Below the pieces are notes generated by a model, which made no database searches, was not told where the DNA came from, and worked only from the letters and a program-made list of their open reading frames with translations. A stretch of DNA of 64,000 bases from Burkholderia sp. S171 (GTDB lineage Bacteria > Pseudomonadota > Gammaproteobacteria > Burkholderiales > Burkholderiaceae): assembly GCF_009766085.1 (NCBI RefSeq), contig NZ_LMUF01000006.1, forward strand, positions 124,001 through 188,000, written 5' to 3'. This document shows, piece after piece, positions 1 to 8,950 of this stretch. Numbering within the stretch: the first letter of the stretch is position 1; each line of letters begins with the position of its first letter. The translations under genes were made by a program, and so were the position numbers.

Positions 1-24
1 CGCCGTTTTGACCCAATTGAACAT
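1..24 (-). CDS. htpX: Start of HtpX membrane metalloprotease (partial, runs off the left edge)
   Basis: Only the first eight codons are in the window (MFNWVKTA, read on the minus strand from the ATG at 24). This is the N-terminus I recall for HtpX of Burkholderia. A clear ribosome binding site (GAGGAG) lies eight bases before the ATG. HtpX is an inner-membrane zinc protease for quality control of membrane proteins. The call rests on a very short peptide plus its known position beside lysE-type and fmt genes in this group. Confidence 0.6.
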
Positions 25-68
25 GTCTTGAACTCCTCACCCAATATCAATGCGCTGTAAGCGCGAAC

Positions 69-86
69 GGCCGAAGCGGCCTTTTT
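69..86 (+). terminator. GC-rich hairpin followed by five T residues
   Basis: GGCCG and CGGCC arms with a 3-base loop are followed by TTTTT on the plus strand. It lies between the exporter gene and htpX, both on the minus strand, so it could only stop antisense transcription as an intrinsic terminator, or act as a simple RNA hairpin between the two genes. The rest of 25-169 holds nothing else I can name. Confidence 0.3.
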
Positions 87-169
87 GCCCAACCGAACAA
101 TCGTTCAGCGATAAGTCAGCCACAGATTGTAAGCAAAATGTTAGATAAGGGCATCCCGGAAAAATTCAA

Positions 170-823
170 TCACCTGTGCGAAGTCGCCAGCTTGATGCCC
201 AATCCGACGAATGCGCTGCCCACCACCCTGTCCAGCCATAGCTTGACGCTCGGTTTGCCGGAGAAGCGTTTCGTCACGCTACCCGCAATCCACGCCACAA
301 ACGTGTTCCAGAAGGTGCTGACCAGCACGAACACGAAACCGAGCGCGAGGAACGCAAGGGTTTTGTGCGCGCTGTCGACGGCAACGAATTGCGGGATGAA
401 TGAGACGAAAAACAGCACCACTTTCGGGTTCAGCACGTTCGTAACGAAGCCTTGTGTGAAGAGCTGCTGCAGCGATTTTGGCGCAGCGCGAACGCGGGTT
501 GCTTCACTCTGCTCGTTGCGGGTTTTCGCGGCGGCTGGCTTCGCGAAGATCAGCCGCACGCCAAGATAGATCAGATAAATCGCACCCGCGAACTTGACGA
601 CGGTGAATGCCGTCACCGATGCAGCCAGCAACGCCGTCAGCCCAAACGCGCAGGCTAGCGTATGCACGATGCAGCCGAGAGCAATGCCCAGCGCCGACAC
701 CACGCCCGCGCCCCGTCCTTGAGCAACGCTTCGGCCAACGATGTACGCCGTATCCGGCCCCGGCGTAACGCTGAGCAACATAACCGCGACGATAAACAGC
801 GTGAAACCGGTGATTCCAAGCAT
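170..823 (-). CDS. LysE/RhtB family amino-acid exporter
   Basis: 217-residue inner-membrane protein of the LysE superfamily, which exports amino acids such as lysine, homoserine, threonine or leucine; the substrate cannot be read from the sequence. The N-terminal hydrophobic helix is followed by the family signature TPGPD at about residues 20-24, and there are about six hydrophobic segments with a polar, charged stretch near residues 95-120. Length is typical for the family (about 205-220). The ATG at 823 has an AAAGG ribosome site seven bases upstream. It lies 89 bases downstream of fmt on the same strand and could be co-transcribed with it. Confidence 0.88.
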   Translation of the reverse strand: MLGITGFTLFIVAVMLLSVTPGPDTAYIVGRSVAQGRGAGVVSALGIALGCIVHTLACAFGLTALLAASVTAFTVVKFAGAIYLIYLGVRLIFAKPAAAKTRNEQSEATRVRAAPKSLQQLFTQGFVTNVLNPKVVLFFVSFIPQFVAVDSAHKTLAFLALGFVFVLVSTFWNTFVAWIAGSVTKRFSGKPSVKLWLDRVVGSAFVGLGIKLATSHR

Positions 824-912
824 CGCGGGACCTTTGTCTCGTTTTTTTTGGCTGGCGTTAGCGGTGTCAGCGACGGCGCGGGAAATAGGCGAAAACCAAC
901 GCGGACAGCGTT

Positions 913-1905
913 TCAGGCACCCGGCGCGACTTTCTGAAGTTCGAATCGCTGCCCTTTAACAATAGGCGATCCAGCGAGAAACTCGCGCACGGGAAGTCGT
1001 TTGCCGCCGGGCTTTTGCAACTGCGTAAGTCGCAGGCCGCCTTGACCGCACGCCACCACGACGCCCTCCGCGCCGCTGTCCACAATCACGCCGGCGTCGG
1101 CATCACTCGTCAGTTCCACCGGCTCTGCAGACCAGATCTTCACGACGACGCCATCGAGCGTTCCAAATGCACCGGGAAACGGATCGAACGCGCGAATCTG
1201 ACGCGCCAGCATGCTCGCCGGCCGGCGCCAGTCGAGCGCCGCTTCGTGCTTGGCAATCTTCTCAGCGTATGTCGCGCCGTCTTGCGGCTGCGGTGTGACG
1301 GGCAAGGCGCCGTCCCGCTCGATATCGCGCAACGCTTCGACGATCAGATCAGCGCCGAGTTGCGCCATCCGGTCGTGCAGCGTGGCGGTGGTGTCGGTGG
1401 GCATGATCGCGATGTGACCTTTGACGATCATCGCGCCGGTGTCGAGCCCTGCATCCATTTGCATCAGCGTGATGCCCGTCTCGGCGTCACCGGCTTCAAG
1501 CGCACGATGAATCGGCGCTGCGCCTCGCCAGCGGGGCAACAGCGAACCGTGAATATTGATTGCACCCAGCGGCGGGATGTCGAGCACTTCCTGCGGCAGG
1601 ATCAGCCCGTACGCCGCAACCACCATCACGTCGTGCGGCGTAGCCTTCAACAGTTCAATAGCAGCGGCAGCTTCCTCGGGATACTTGCCCTTGCGCCGCA
1701 ACGATGTCGGCTGCGCTACCGGCAAGCCGTGCTCGATCGCGAAGCGCTTCACCGGCCCCGCGGCCAGTTTCATCCCCCGCCCCGCCGGCCGGTCCGGCTG
1801 CGTCAACACCAGCGGCACATGGAAACCCGCCGAATGAATGGCGGCCAGCGCGGCAGCGGCAAATTCAGGTGTTCCAGCAAATACGACACGCAGCGATTGA
1901 GTCAT
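913..1905 (-). CDS. fmt: Methionyl-tRNA formyltransferase
   Basis: 330-residue enzyme that transfers a formyl group from 10-formyltetrahydrofolate to Met-tRNA-fMet for translation initiation in the cytoplasm. The N-terminal Rossmann part starts with [10 protein letters not shown]; the folate-binding/catalytic motif [16 protein letters not shown] is near residue 110-125 and holds the conserved Asn and His, and the active-site Asp follows in the [13 protein letters not shown] segment. A C-terminal OB-like domain ends the protein. I chose the ATG at 1905 rather than an upstream TTG at 1923 because the usual N-terminus [15 protein letters not shown] begins there. It follows def on the same strand after 49 bases, the classic def-fmt pair. 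Confidence 0.96.
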   Translation of the reverse strand: MTQSLRVVFAGTPEFAAAALAAIHSAGFHVPLVLTQPDRPAGRGMKLAAGPVKRFAIEHGLPVAQPTSLRRKGKYPEEAAAAIELLKATPHDVMVVAAYGLILPQEVLDIPPLGAINIHGSLLPRWRGAAPIHRALEAGDAETGITLMQMDAGLDTGAMIVKGHIAIMPTDTTATLHDRMAQLGADLIVEALRDIERDGALPVTPQPQDGATYAEKIAKHEAALDWRRPASMLARQIRAFDPFPGAFGTLDGVVVKIWSAEPVELTSDADAGVIVDSGAEGVVVACGQGGLRLTQLQKPGGKRLPVREFLAGSPIVKGQRFELQKVAPGA

Positions 1906-1954
1906 CGATTCAGCAACCTGCAAATTCCAGCATCCATCTTAGTGAATCGACGCG

Positions 1955-2458
1955 TCACAGCGCCTTTTCGAGCTTTCTCATCTTGCCGCGAATTCGGGTC
2001 TGCTTAAGCGACGACAGGTATTCGACAAACACGCGCCCCATCAAGTGATCCATCTCATGCTGGATGCACACGGCGAGCAACTCGTCGCAGTCGATTTCGA
2101 ACGTCTCGCCCTTCTCGTTCAGCGCCCGCACGCGGACCTTTTCCGGCCGCTCAACGAAGTCGTAAATGCCCGGCACCGACAAGCAGCCTTCTTCGTGATC
2201 CTTCTTCTCGTCGCTCGACCAGACGATCTCCGGATTGATGAAGGCCTGGAGCTGGTCGTGCGTGTCCGATGTGTCGATCACGATCACGCGTTCATGCACG
2301 TCCACCTGGGTTGCGGCAAGGCCGACGCCAGGCGCCGCGTACATGGTTTCAGCCATGTCGGCGACGAGCCTGCGAATCCGGTCATTGACGACCTCTACGG
2401 GCTTGGCGACCTTGTGCAGCCGCTTGTCCGGGTACTTGAGTATGTTGAGCAGAGCCAT
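1955..2458 (-). CDS. def: Peptide deformylase
   Basis: 167-residue iron/zinc enzyme that removes the formyl group from the N-terminal methionine of new proteins. All three family motifs are present in order: GVGLAATQ (about residues 45-52), EGCLSVPG (metal-binding Cys, about 91-98) and QHEMDHL (HExxH metal site, about 132-138). Length is standard for type I deformylases. It is first in the def-fmt(-exporter) minus-strand group and is divergent from dprA; the 212 bases between the two starts must hold both promoters. The ATG at 2458 fits the family N-terminus [14 protein letters not shown]. Confidence 0.97.
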   Translation of the reverse strand: MALLNILKYPDKRLHKVAKPVEVVNDRIRRLVADMAETMYAAPGVGLAATQVDVHERVIVIDTSDTHDQLQAFINPEIVWSSDEKKDHEEGCLSVPGIYDFVERPEKVRVRALNEKGETFEIDCDELLAVCIQHEMDHLMGRVFVEYLSSLKQTRIRGKMRKLEKAL

Positions 2459-2670
2459 GATTCAGATTATCGACGCACGCCGCAGCGCGCGATAGTCGGC
2501 CATTAGGCCAGGTTGTAAAAGAGTGCCGGTATCGAGAAGATGATTGGGCCGAAACGCAGCGCTTCAACGTCGTTTCAGTGCCGCTCGTGGGGCGGCAACG
2601 CGTTGCCCGATCGGCCAGGAACAGGGCCGTTCGGCAATCCTTTCGTATTTCGGAATATGAAAATTTTAAC

Positions 2671-3987
2671 ATGACGCCTTTCCCGTTGCCGACGACCGAA
2701 ACCAAGCCCTGTCTGGGAGAAACCGATTTGCAGGACATTTCAGCCTGGCTGCGGCTGGCGAATGCGAGCGGTTTGCCGCCCATCGCGCTGCGTGCGCTGC
2801 TTGCCGAATTCAGCGGCCCGCAAGCGGTGTTGAACCAGTCATTCAGCGCGCTCGCGGCTATCGCCGGCGAGAAGGCGGCCTATGCCGTGCTTGGCGCGCC
2901 ACCACGCTCGGAACTCGGCTCATTCGACGAATGCCTTGCGCGCACGCTTGAGTGGGCGTCGGTTCCCGGCAACAGAATCGTCACGCTGGCGGATTCCGCT
3001 TACCCGCCGGCGCTTCTGACCATGCCCGATCCGCCACCGCTGCTATATGTAAAGGGACGGCTGGACCTGCTTCACGCCCGGGCGGTGGCGATCGTCGGCA
3101 GCCGGAGCGCAACGCCGCAAGGCACTGACGACGCCCGCCGCTTCGCGCACGCTCTTTCGGACGCGGGGCTCGCGATTGTGTCGGGGCTCGCGTTGGGTAT
3201 CGACGGCGCGGCGCATCGCGGCGGCCTCAGTGGTCCCGGCGGCACGATTGCGGTCATCGGAACGGGTGCGGATCTTGTCTATCCGCCGCTGCACCACGCG
3301 CTGGCGCACGAGATTGCGACGAACGGCACGATCGTGTCGGAATGGCCACTCGGCACGCCGGCCCGGCAGGCGAATTTTCCGCAGCGTAACCGGTTGATCG
3401 CGGGGCTGGCGAGTGGCGTGCTGATTGTCGAAGCGGCAATGCGCTCGGGGTCGCTGATCACCGCCCGGTTCGCCAACGAAATGGGGCGCGATGTATTCGC
3501 GATTCCCGGATCGATCCATGCGCCGTTGTCGCGCGGGTGTCATCGGATGATCAAGCAGGGGGCGAAGCTCGTTGAAACGCCCGACGATATTCTCGAAGAG
3601 TTTGGTTTTGCGGTTCAGAGCGAAGCGGCGGCGTCGCCCGTATCGAAACCGCGAAGGCGTGGGAAAGTGAGTTCATCGGAGGACGCCGGCACCGAACCCG
3701 TTACCGGCGAATTCGCGCTGGAGCTTCAGGACTCGCCGAGCGCGAGTTCCGCCGCCACCCGAGGCAAACCGGCAAACGCGTCCTGGGCGTCCGCATCGTT
3801 AAAACCTGCCAACCCCAAAGCTGAACGCCTGCTCGATGCACTCGGGCACTCGCCCGCGACGCTTGAAATTCTTGCCGAGCGGACCGACATGGATGGCGCA
3901 ACGTTACAAAGCCTGCTGCTGCAACTCGAACTATCGGGGCGGGTTGGCACGTTGCCGGGAGGCCGATTTGCCCGGCTTGAACGCTGA
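2671..3987 (+). CDS. dprA: DNA-processing protein DprA/Smf
   Basis: 438 residues. DprA binds single-stranded DNA taken up in transformation and loads RecA. Seen in order: an N-terminal helical region (about residues 15-65), a Rossmann-like core with VAIVGSRSAT, GLALGIDGAAH and the FPQRNRLIAGL and SGSLITA motifs (about 130-270), a low-complexity linker rich in Ser/Ala/Lys (about 310-370), and a C-terminal winged-helix domain (about 375-438). The frame is open upstream to 2578, but the ATG at 2671 begins a normal-looking protein. In this group dprA precedes the thioredoxin-like gene and topB, as here. Confidence 0.95.
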   Translation: MTPFPLPTTETKPCLGETDLQDISAWLRLANASGLPPIALRALLAEFSGPQAVLNQSFSALAAIAGEKAAYAVLGAPPRSELGSFDECLARTLEWASVPGNRIVTLADSAYPPALLTMPDPPPLLYVKGRLDLLHARAVAIVGSRSATPQGTDDARRFAHALSDAGLAIVSGLALGIDGAAHRGGLSGPGGTIAVIGTGADLVYPPLHHALAHEIATNGTIVSEWPLGTPARQANFPQRNRLIAGLASGVLIVEAAMRSGSLITARFANEMGRDVFAIPGSIHAPLSRGCHRMIKQGAKLVETPDDILEEFGFAVQSEAAASPVSKPRRRGKVSSSEDAGTEPVTGEFALELQDSPSASSAATRGKPANASWASASLKPANPKAERLLDALGHSPATLEILAERTDMDGATLQSLLLQLELSGRVGTLPGGRFARLER

Positions 3988-4071
3988 TTTTTCGACGCCA
4001 TGCTACATTCGCCACAAAATCCGCTGCCTGCACCGGCTACACATTACTGACGAAAAGGACTGCAAGGAACC

Positions 4072-4449
4072 ATGCCCGCGCTGAATCTCGACACCGACGC
4101 CGATCAGATTGCCGAGCGTCTGGCCAGCGCAGGCACGCTGCTCGTCGCCTGCCTGTGCGCCGAATGGTGCGGGACGTGCCGGGATTATCGGGAGAGTTTC
4201 AACCTGCTCGCCGATGCCCATCCGGACATCTGCTTTGCGTGGATCGACATCGAAAACCAGGCGGATCGCTTCGATGACCTCGATGTGGAAAATTTTCCGA
4301 CTGTTTTGATCGAGGACGCCGTGACAACCCGTTTTTTTGGAACGGTGCTGCCACAAACGGCCATTGTCGCGCGCATGCTGACGGACTTGAGCGCGTTGCC
4401 GGGTGTGGTGGGCGCACCGAAGATCCGGCCCGCGCTGGTCGCCGCATGA
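4072..4449 (+). CDS. Thioredoxin-fold protein with WCGTC active site
   Basis: 125 residues with a thioredoxin fold. The redox motif WCGTC sits at about residues 29-33 instead of the usual WCGPC, followed by the D-I-E strand and the cis-proline segment FPTVL near residues 74-78. No signal peptide is seen, so it should be cytosolic. Likely role is disulfide reduction or a chaperone-like redox role; the partner is unknown. It lies 84 bases after dprA and 283 bases before topB, all on the plus strand. The stop codon is the first three bases of a 12-bp tandem repeat. Confidence 0.85.
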   Translation: MPALNLDTDADQIAERLASAGTLLVACLCAEWCGTCRDYRESFNLLADAHPDICFAWIDIENQADRFDDLDVENFPTVLIEDAVTTRFFGTVLPQTAIVARMLTDLSALPGVVGAPKIRPALVAA

Positions 4450-4494
4450 ATTGACGTGTGAATCGACGCCTGAATCGACGCCTGAATCGACGCG
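4447..4494. repeat. Four tandem 12-bp units starting at the thioredoxin-gene stop codon
   Basis: The unit TGAATCGACGCC is present at 4459-4470 and 4471-4482, as TGAATCGACGCG at 4483-4494, and in diverged form TGAATTGACGTG at 4447-4458. Each unit starts with TGA in the reading frame of the upstream gene, so any gain or loss of units leaves a stop in place. It looks like slippage expansion. The rest of 4495-4732 shows no gene. Confidence 0.8.
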
Positions 4495-4732
4495 CAAGTC
4501 GAATTAACCGGCAAGACCACTATGCGCAACCCGGCGCACTCGTAAGCTGAAACGGCTTTCGCGCTTGCATCACAAAGCACTCACATTCACCGTTCGGCAT
4601 CCCGCGTTTCACCAAATGCCAGACCGCGCGCCGCACGCCATATGCTATAAAGCGGACGTTAACGGGTCCGAACCGCGGTGGCGCAAGCCGCCCGAAACCG
4701 GCCTCATGCCAGTCCCTAACTAGAATCGAGTC

Positions 4733-7369
4733 ATGTCCAAAGCCCTGATCATTGCTGAAAAGCCTTCTGTCGCGAACGACATCGCGCGCGCTTTGGGCGG
4801 CTTCACCAAGCATGACGAATATTACGAAAGCGAAGACTACGTGCTGTCGTCGGCTGTCGGCCACTTGCTCGAAATTGCCGCTCCCGAGGAATTCGAGGTC
4901 AAGCGCGGCAAGTGGAGTTTCGCCAATTTGCCCGTGATTCCGCCGCATTTCGACCTGAATCCGATCGCGAAAACCGAATCCCGGCTCAAAGTGCTGACGA
5001 AGCTGCTCAAGCGCAAGGACGTCGACCGACTGATCAACGCCTGCGACGCGGGGCGCGAAGGCGAACTGATTTTTCGCCTGATCGCGCAGCACGCAAAGGC
5101 CAAGCAGCCGGTGCAGCGCCTCTGGCTTCAGTCGATGACCGCCGGTTCTATCCGCGACGGTTTCGCGAACCTGCGTAGCGACGCCGACATGCAGCCGCTC
5201 GCGGACGCCGCCCGTTGCCGTTCCGAAGCCGACTGGCTTGTGGGCATCAACGGCACGCGCGCCATGACCGCGTTCAACAGCAAGGGCGGCGGTTTCTTCC
5301 TGACGACCGTTGGCCGCGTTCAGACGCCAACGTTGTCTATCGTTGTGGAACGCGAGGAAAAGATCCGTCGCTTCGTGTCGCGCGATTATTGGGAAGTGCG
5401 TGCGGAATTTATCGCCGCGAAGGGCATGTACGAGGGTCGCTGGTTTGACCCGAAATTCAAGCGCGTCGAAGGCGATCCGGAGCAGCGCGATTCGCGGCTC
5501 TGGAGCTTGCCGGCTGCTGAAACCATTGTGGCGGCTTGTCGTGGCAAGACTGGCACGGTAACGGAAGAAGCGAAGCCGACCACGCAGATGTCGCCGCTCC
5601 TGTTCGACCTGACCAGCTTGCAGCGCGAGGCCAACGGCCGCTTTGGCTTTTCGGCCAAGAACACGCTCGGCCTGGCTCAGGCGCTGTACGAAAAGCACAA
5701 GGTGCTCACGTACCCTCGTACCGACGCCCGCGCACTGCCCGAGGATTACATCCCGACGGTGAAAGACACGCTCGCGATGCTCAAGGAGAGCAACAACTAT
5801 CTGCCGCATGCGAAGCAGGTGTTGGACAAGGGCTGGGTGAAGCCGAACAAGCGCATCTTCGATAACTCGAAGATCAGCGATCACTTCGCCATCATCCCGA
5901 CCTTGCAAGCGCCGAAAGCGTTGTCCGAGCCGGAGCAGAAGCTGTACGACCTGGTCGTGAAGCGCTTCCTCGCGGTGTTTTTCCCGGCGGCCGAATACTT
6001 GGTCACCACGCGGATCACCGAAGTCTCCGGCCATCATTTCAAGACCGAAGGCAAGGTGCTCGTCGAACCGGGTTGGCTGCAGGTCTACGGCAAGGAAGTG
6101 GGCGGAGAAGAAGCCAATCTCGTGCAGGTTCAGAAGGACGAGAAGGTCGATGTCGAGAAGGTCGCGGCAGTCGGTCTCGTCACGAAGCCGCCTGCGCGTT
6201 ACAACGAAGCGTCGTTGCTTTCGGCCATGGAAGGCGCGGGCAAGCTTATCGAGGACGAAGAACTGCGCGAGGCAATGGCCGCGAAGGGTCTGGGCACGCC
6301 GGCTACGCGTGCAGCAGTTATCGAAGGGCTGCTGGGTGAAAAGTACATGGTGCGCGAAGGCCGTGAGCTGATTCCGACGGCGAAGGCGTTTCAGTTGATG
6401 ACCTTGCTACGCGGTCTCGGCGTAGAGGAACTGACGGCGCCGGAACTGACCGGCGAGTGGGAGCACAAGCTCTCGCAGATGGAACGCGGCAAGCTGCCGC
6501 GCGACGAGTTCATGCAGGAAATCGCGCGCATGACACAGACCATCGTGAAGCGCGCGAAGGAATACGACTCCGACACCATTCCCGGCGATTATACGACGCT
6601 CGAAACGCCGTGCCCAAATTGCGGCAGCCAGATCAAGGAGAACTATCGGCGATTCGCCTGTACGAAGTGCGAATTCTCGATGTCGAAAATTCCTGGCGGA
6701 CGGCAGTTCGAGATTCCGGAAGTCGAGCAGTTGATCAAGGACAAGACCATCGGGCCGTTGTCGGGTTTCCGCAGCAAGATGGGCCGGCCGTTTTCGGCAA
6801 TCCTGAAGCTGTCTTTCGACGACGAAATCAAGAACTGGAAGCTCGAGTTCGACTTCGGTCAGGATGCCGGCGGTGAAGACGGCGAGCCAGTGGACTTCTC
6901 GGAGCAGACGCCGGTTGGCGCATGCCCGAAATGTCACTCGAAGGTCTACGAGCACGGCATGAGTTATATCTGTGAAAACTCGGTGGCGAATCCGAAGACC
7001 TGCGATTTCCGTTCGGGCAAGGTGATCCTGCAGCAGGAAATGTCGCGCGAGCAGATGACGAAGTTGCTCGAAGAAGGACGCACGGACCTGCTGACGGGCT
7101 TCAAGTCATCGCGTACGGGCCGGAACTTCAAGGCGTTCCTGGTGAAGCAACCGGACGGCAAGATCGGCTTCGAATTCGAGAAGAAGGAACCGAAGCCAGG
7201 TGCGAAACCCGCCGTCAAGCGCGGTGCGGCGGCAGCGACCGAAGCGGAAGACGAAGGTGACGGCGACGTCGCAGTGGCGGCCAAGAAGACGACCGTGAAG
7301 CCTGCGGCGAAAAAAGTGGCGGCCAAGAAGGTAGCGGCCAAGAAGGCGCCAGCTCGCAAGGCAAGTTAG
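4733..7369 (+). CDS. topB: DNA topoisomerase III (type IA)
   Basis: 878-residue ATP-independent type IA topoisomerase that passes single strands and decatenates DNA, often with RecQ. The N-terminal TOPRIM domain starts at once (KALIIAEKPSVANDIA) and carries the acidic DAGREGE motif at about residues 104-110. The active-site tyrosine lies in TYPRTDAR at about residue 326. Two Cys-rich zinc modules follow near residues 626-650 (CPNC...CTKC) and 730-750 (CPKC...CEN). The C-terminus is a Lys/Ala-rich basic tail with repeated AAKK units, common in this group. Longer than E. coli TopB (about 650) because of the zinc modules and tail. A strong terminator follows. Confidence 0.96.
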   Translation: MSKALIIAEKPSVANDIARALGGFTKHDEYYESEDYVLSSAVGHLLEIAAPEEFEVKRGKWSFANLPVIPPHFDLNPIAKTESRLKVLTKLLKRKDVDRLINACDAGREGELIFRLIAQHAKAKQPVQRLWLQSMTAGSIRDGFANLRSDADMQPLADAARCRSEADWLVGINGTRAMTAFNSKGGGFFLTTVGRVQTPTLSIVVEREEKIRRFVSRDYWEVRAEFIAAKGMYEGRWFDPKFKRVEGDPEQRDSRLWSLPAAETIVAACRGKTGTVTEEAKPTTQMSPLLFDLTSLQREANGRFGFSAKNTLGLAQALYEKHKVLTYPRTDARALPEDYIPTVKDTLAMLKESNNYLPHAKQVLDKGWVKPNKRIFDNSKISDHFAIIPTLQAPKALSEPEQKLYDLVVKRFLAVFFPAAEYLVTTRITEVSGHHFKTEGKVLVEPGWLQVYGKEVGGEEANLVQVQKDEKVDVEKVAAVGLVTKPPARYNEASLLSAMEGAGKLIEDEELREAMAAKGLGTPATRAAVIEGLLGEKYMVREGRELIPTAKAFQLMTLLRGLGVEELTAPELTGEWEHKLSQMERGKLPRDEFMQEIARMTQTIVKRAKEYDSDTIPGDYTTLETPCPNCGSQIKENYRRFACTKCEFSMSKIPGGRQFEIPEVEQLIKDKTIGPLSGFRSKMGRPFSAILKLSFDDEIKNWKLEFDFGQDAGGEDGEPVDFSEQTPVGACPKCHSKVYEHGMSYICENSVANPKTCDFRSGKVILQQEMSREQMTKLLEEGRTDLLTGFKSSRTGRNFKAFLVKQPDGKIGFEFEKKEPKPGAKPAVKRGAAAATEAEDEGDGDVAVAAKKTTVKPAAKKVAAKKVAAKKAPARKAS

Positions 7370-7402
7370 TTTTCAGGGCCGGCAGCTTAGGCACGGCAGT
7401 AT

Positions 7403-7437
7403 AAAAAAAGCCCGCGAATCATTCGCGGGCTTTTTTT
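7403..7437. terminator. Bidirectional Rho-independent terminator after topB
   Basis: A perfect inverted repeat (GCCCGCGAAT at 7410-7419 and ATTCGCGGGC at 7421-7430) is flanked by seven A residues on the left and seven T residues on the right. It can stop transcription from both strands and separates topB from the convergent LysR gene. Confidence 0.93.
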
Positions 7438-7495
7438 CGTTCATCATGCTGGACAACGCTTAACCACTCAGGAAACCTCACCACACCGACCTCCG

Positions 7496-8614
7496 TCAGA
7501 ACGGCGAGGGCATCGCCGGCGTGGAACGCGAGCGCGACTTCGCAGGCTTGCCACCCAGCTTGTTGTCATCGGCAGTAGTCACGTCAGCTTCGAAGCGTGC
7601 GCCGCCTTCCGCTTCCGCATAGGCCGCGTGCGCGACCAGCGGCTCGGAATCGCGCTCATCAATTGCCGGCGCCCCCGGCTTGACGAAGCCGTCCTTCACC
7701 CACTGCTCGCCAAGCTGATGATTCGGCGTCTGGCTGAAATGCTCGACAAGGTGATCGATAAACGTGCGCACCTTCGCCGGCAAATGGCGCCGGCTGGGAT
7801 ACGCAACATTGATCTCGACCTGCGGCAGCGCGTAGTCGCTCAGCAGGCGCACCAGCTTGCCGCGCGTGGTGTCGTTACCGATCAGGTAACTCGGCAGGAT
7901 CGCGATGCCCATGCCGAGCAGCGCGAACTGGCGCAGCATCTCGGTATTGTTCGCGACGATCACGTTCGTCGGCCGCACGCGCACTTCGCCTTCCGGGCCA
8001 GTGAACACGCGCTCATCGCCGAAATATTCGGACGGCAAACTCAGCGAAGGATGTTCCGACAGGTCTTCCGGCCGCGTCGGCACGCCGTGTCTTTCGAGAT
8101 ATTCCGGCGTGGCGCATACGGTGAGGCAACCCGTCGTGAGGCGTCGCGTGACAATGCTCGCGCTGCGCATCTGGCGCGCGATCACAATGCCCACGTCGAA
8201 GCCTTCTTCCACCAGATCGACTTGCCGGTCGACCAGCGTGACGTCAGGCACGACTTTCGGATAACGTGCCGTGTAGGTCTGCAGCACGGGCGCGAGGTTG
8301 TGCAGGCCGAACACCACGGGTGCGACAATTCGTAGCGATCCAACCGGTTCGTGGTTACGCGCAACCACCATTTGTTCGACGTCCTCGAGCTCGTCGAGGA
8401 TCTGGCGGGCGCGTTCCAGGTAGACCTGGCCAGATTCCGTCAGCGACAGGCTGCGCGTAGTGCGGTTGAGCAGGCGAGTGCCGAGACGCCCTTCCAGGTC
8501 AGCGATATGACGTGTCGCCACTGCATTCGAGATATCCATTGCGCCGGCCGCGCGGGCAAAACTGCCGAGATCCGCCACTCGGACGAATACTTTCATCGAC
8601 TGCAAATGATCCAT
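7496..8614 (-). CDS. LysR-family transcriptional regulator with long C-terminal tail
   Basis: 372 residues. An N-terminal winged helix-turn-helix (about residues 1-60; begins MDHLQSMKVFVRVADLGSF) is followed by a substrate-binding LysR domain (about 90-295). The family is usually near 300 residues; here about 70 extra residues follow, rich in Ala, Glu, Asp, Ser and Pro and ending in SRSRSTPAMPSPF, with no fold I recognise. The ATG at 8614 gives the normal LysR start. The target is not evident; the nearest gene on the same strand is pckG, 336 bases upstream. Confidence 0.9.
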   Translation of the reverse strand: MDHLQSMKVFVRVADLGSFARAAGAMDISNAVATRHIADLEGRLGTRLLNRTTRSLSLTESGQVYLERARQILDELEDVEQMVVARNHEPVGSLRIVAPVVFGLHNLAPVLQTYTARYPKVVPDVTLVDRQVDLVEEGFDVGIVIARQMRSASIVTRRLTTGCLTVCATPEYLERHGVPTRPEDLSEHPSLSLPSEYFGDERVFTGPEGEVRVRPTNVIVANNTEMLRQFALLGMGIAILPSYLIGNDTTRGKLVRLLSDYALPQVEINVAYPSRRHLPAKVRTFIDHLVEHFSQTPNHQLGEQWVKDGFVKPGAPAIDERDSEPLVAHAAYAEAEGGARFEADVTTADDNKLGGKPAKSRSRSTPAMPSPF

Positions 8615-8869
8615 GAGACAACTCCTGCTGCTAGACGGCCTCTTTTAAATTCCAGAAGCAATTCGGAATTATCCTAGGACTCCCGTTTTCGTGCAGAAGT
8701 TGCCTTAAATGTGACTTTTTCTGACAAAAGATTTCAGCTTTACCATTCGGCAAAGTGAAACCCGGTGCATTGTTGCTAAATTCGGAACGATGTAACTATC
8801 CAGTAAGCGCCGACATCATTCTGAAAAGCTGGCTGAAGCAATTTTGACGCTGTATGGCGGGAAATGCAG

Positions 8870-8891
8870 AAGGGCCGCTAATGCGGCCCTT
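8870..8891 (-). terminator. Hairpin downstream of pckG
   Basis: Perfect 9-bp arms (AAGGGCCGC and GCGGCCCTT) with a 4-base loop lie 59 bases past the pckG stop. No real T run follows on either side, so it may be a weak terminator or an RNA-stabilising hairpin. The remaining part of 8615-8950 is A/T-richer and should hold the LysR promoter; no site was identified in it. Confidence 0.6.
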
Positions 8892-8950
8892 ATTTCATCG
8901 ATTATGTCGACTTACGTCACTAATCGCGTTAATCATGTTTTAACGAAAAA

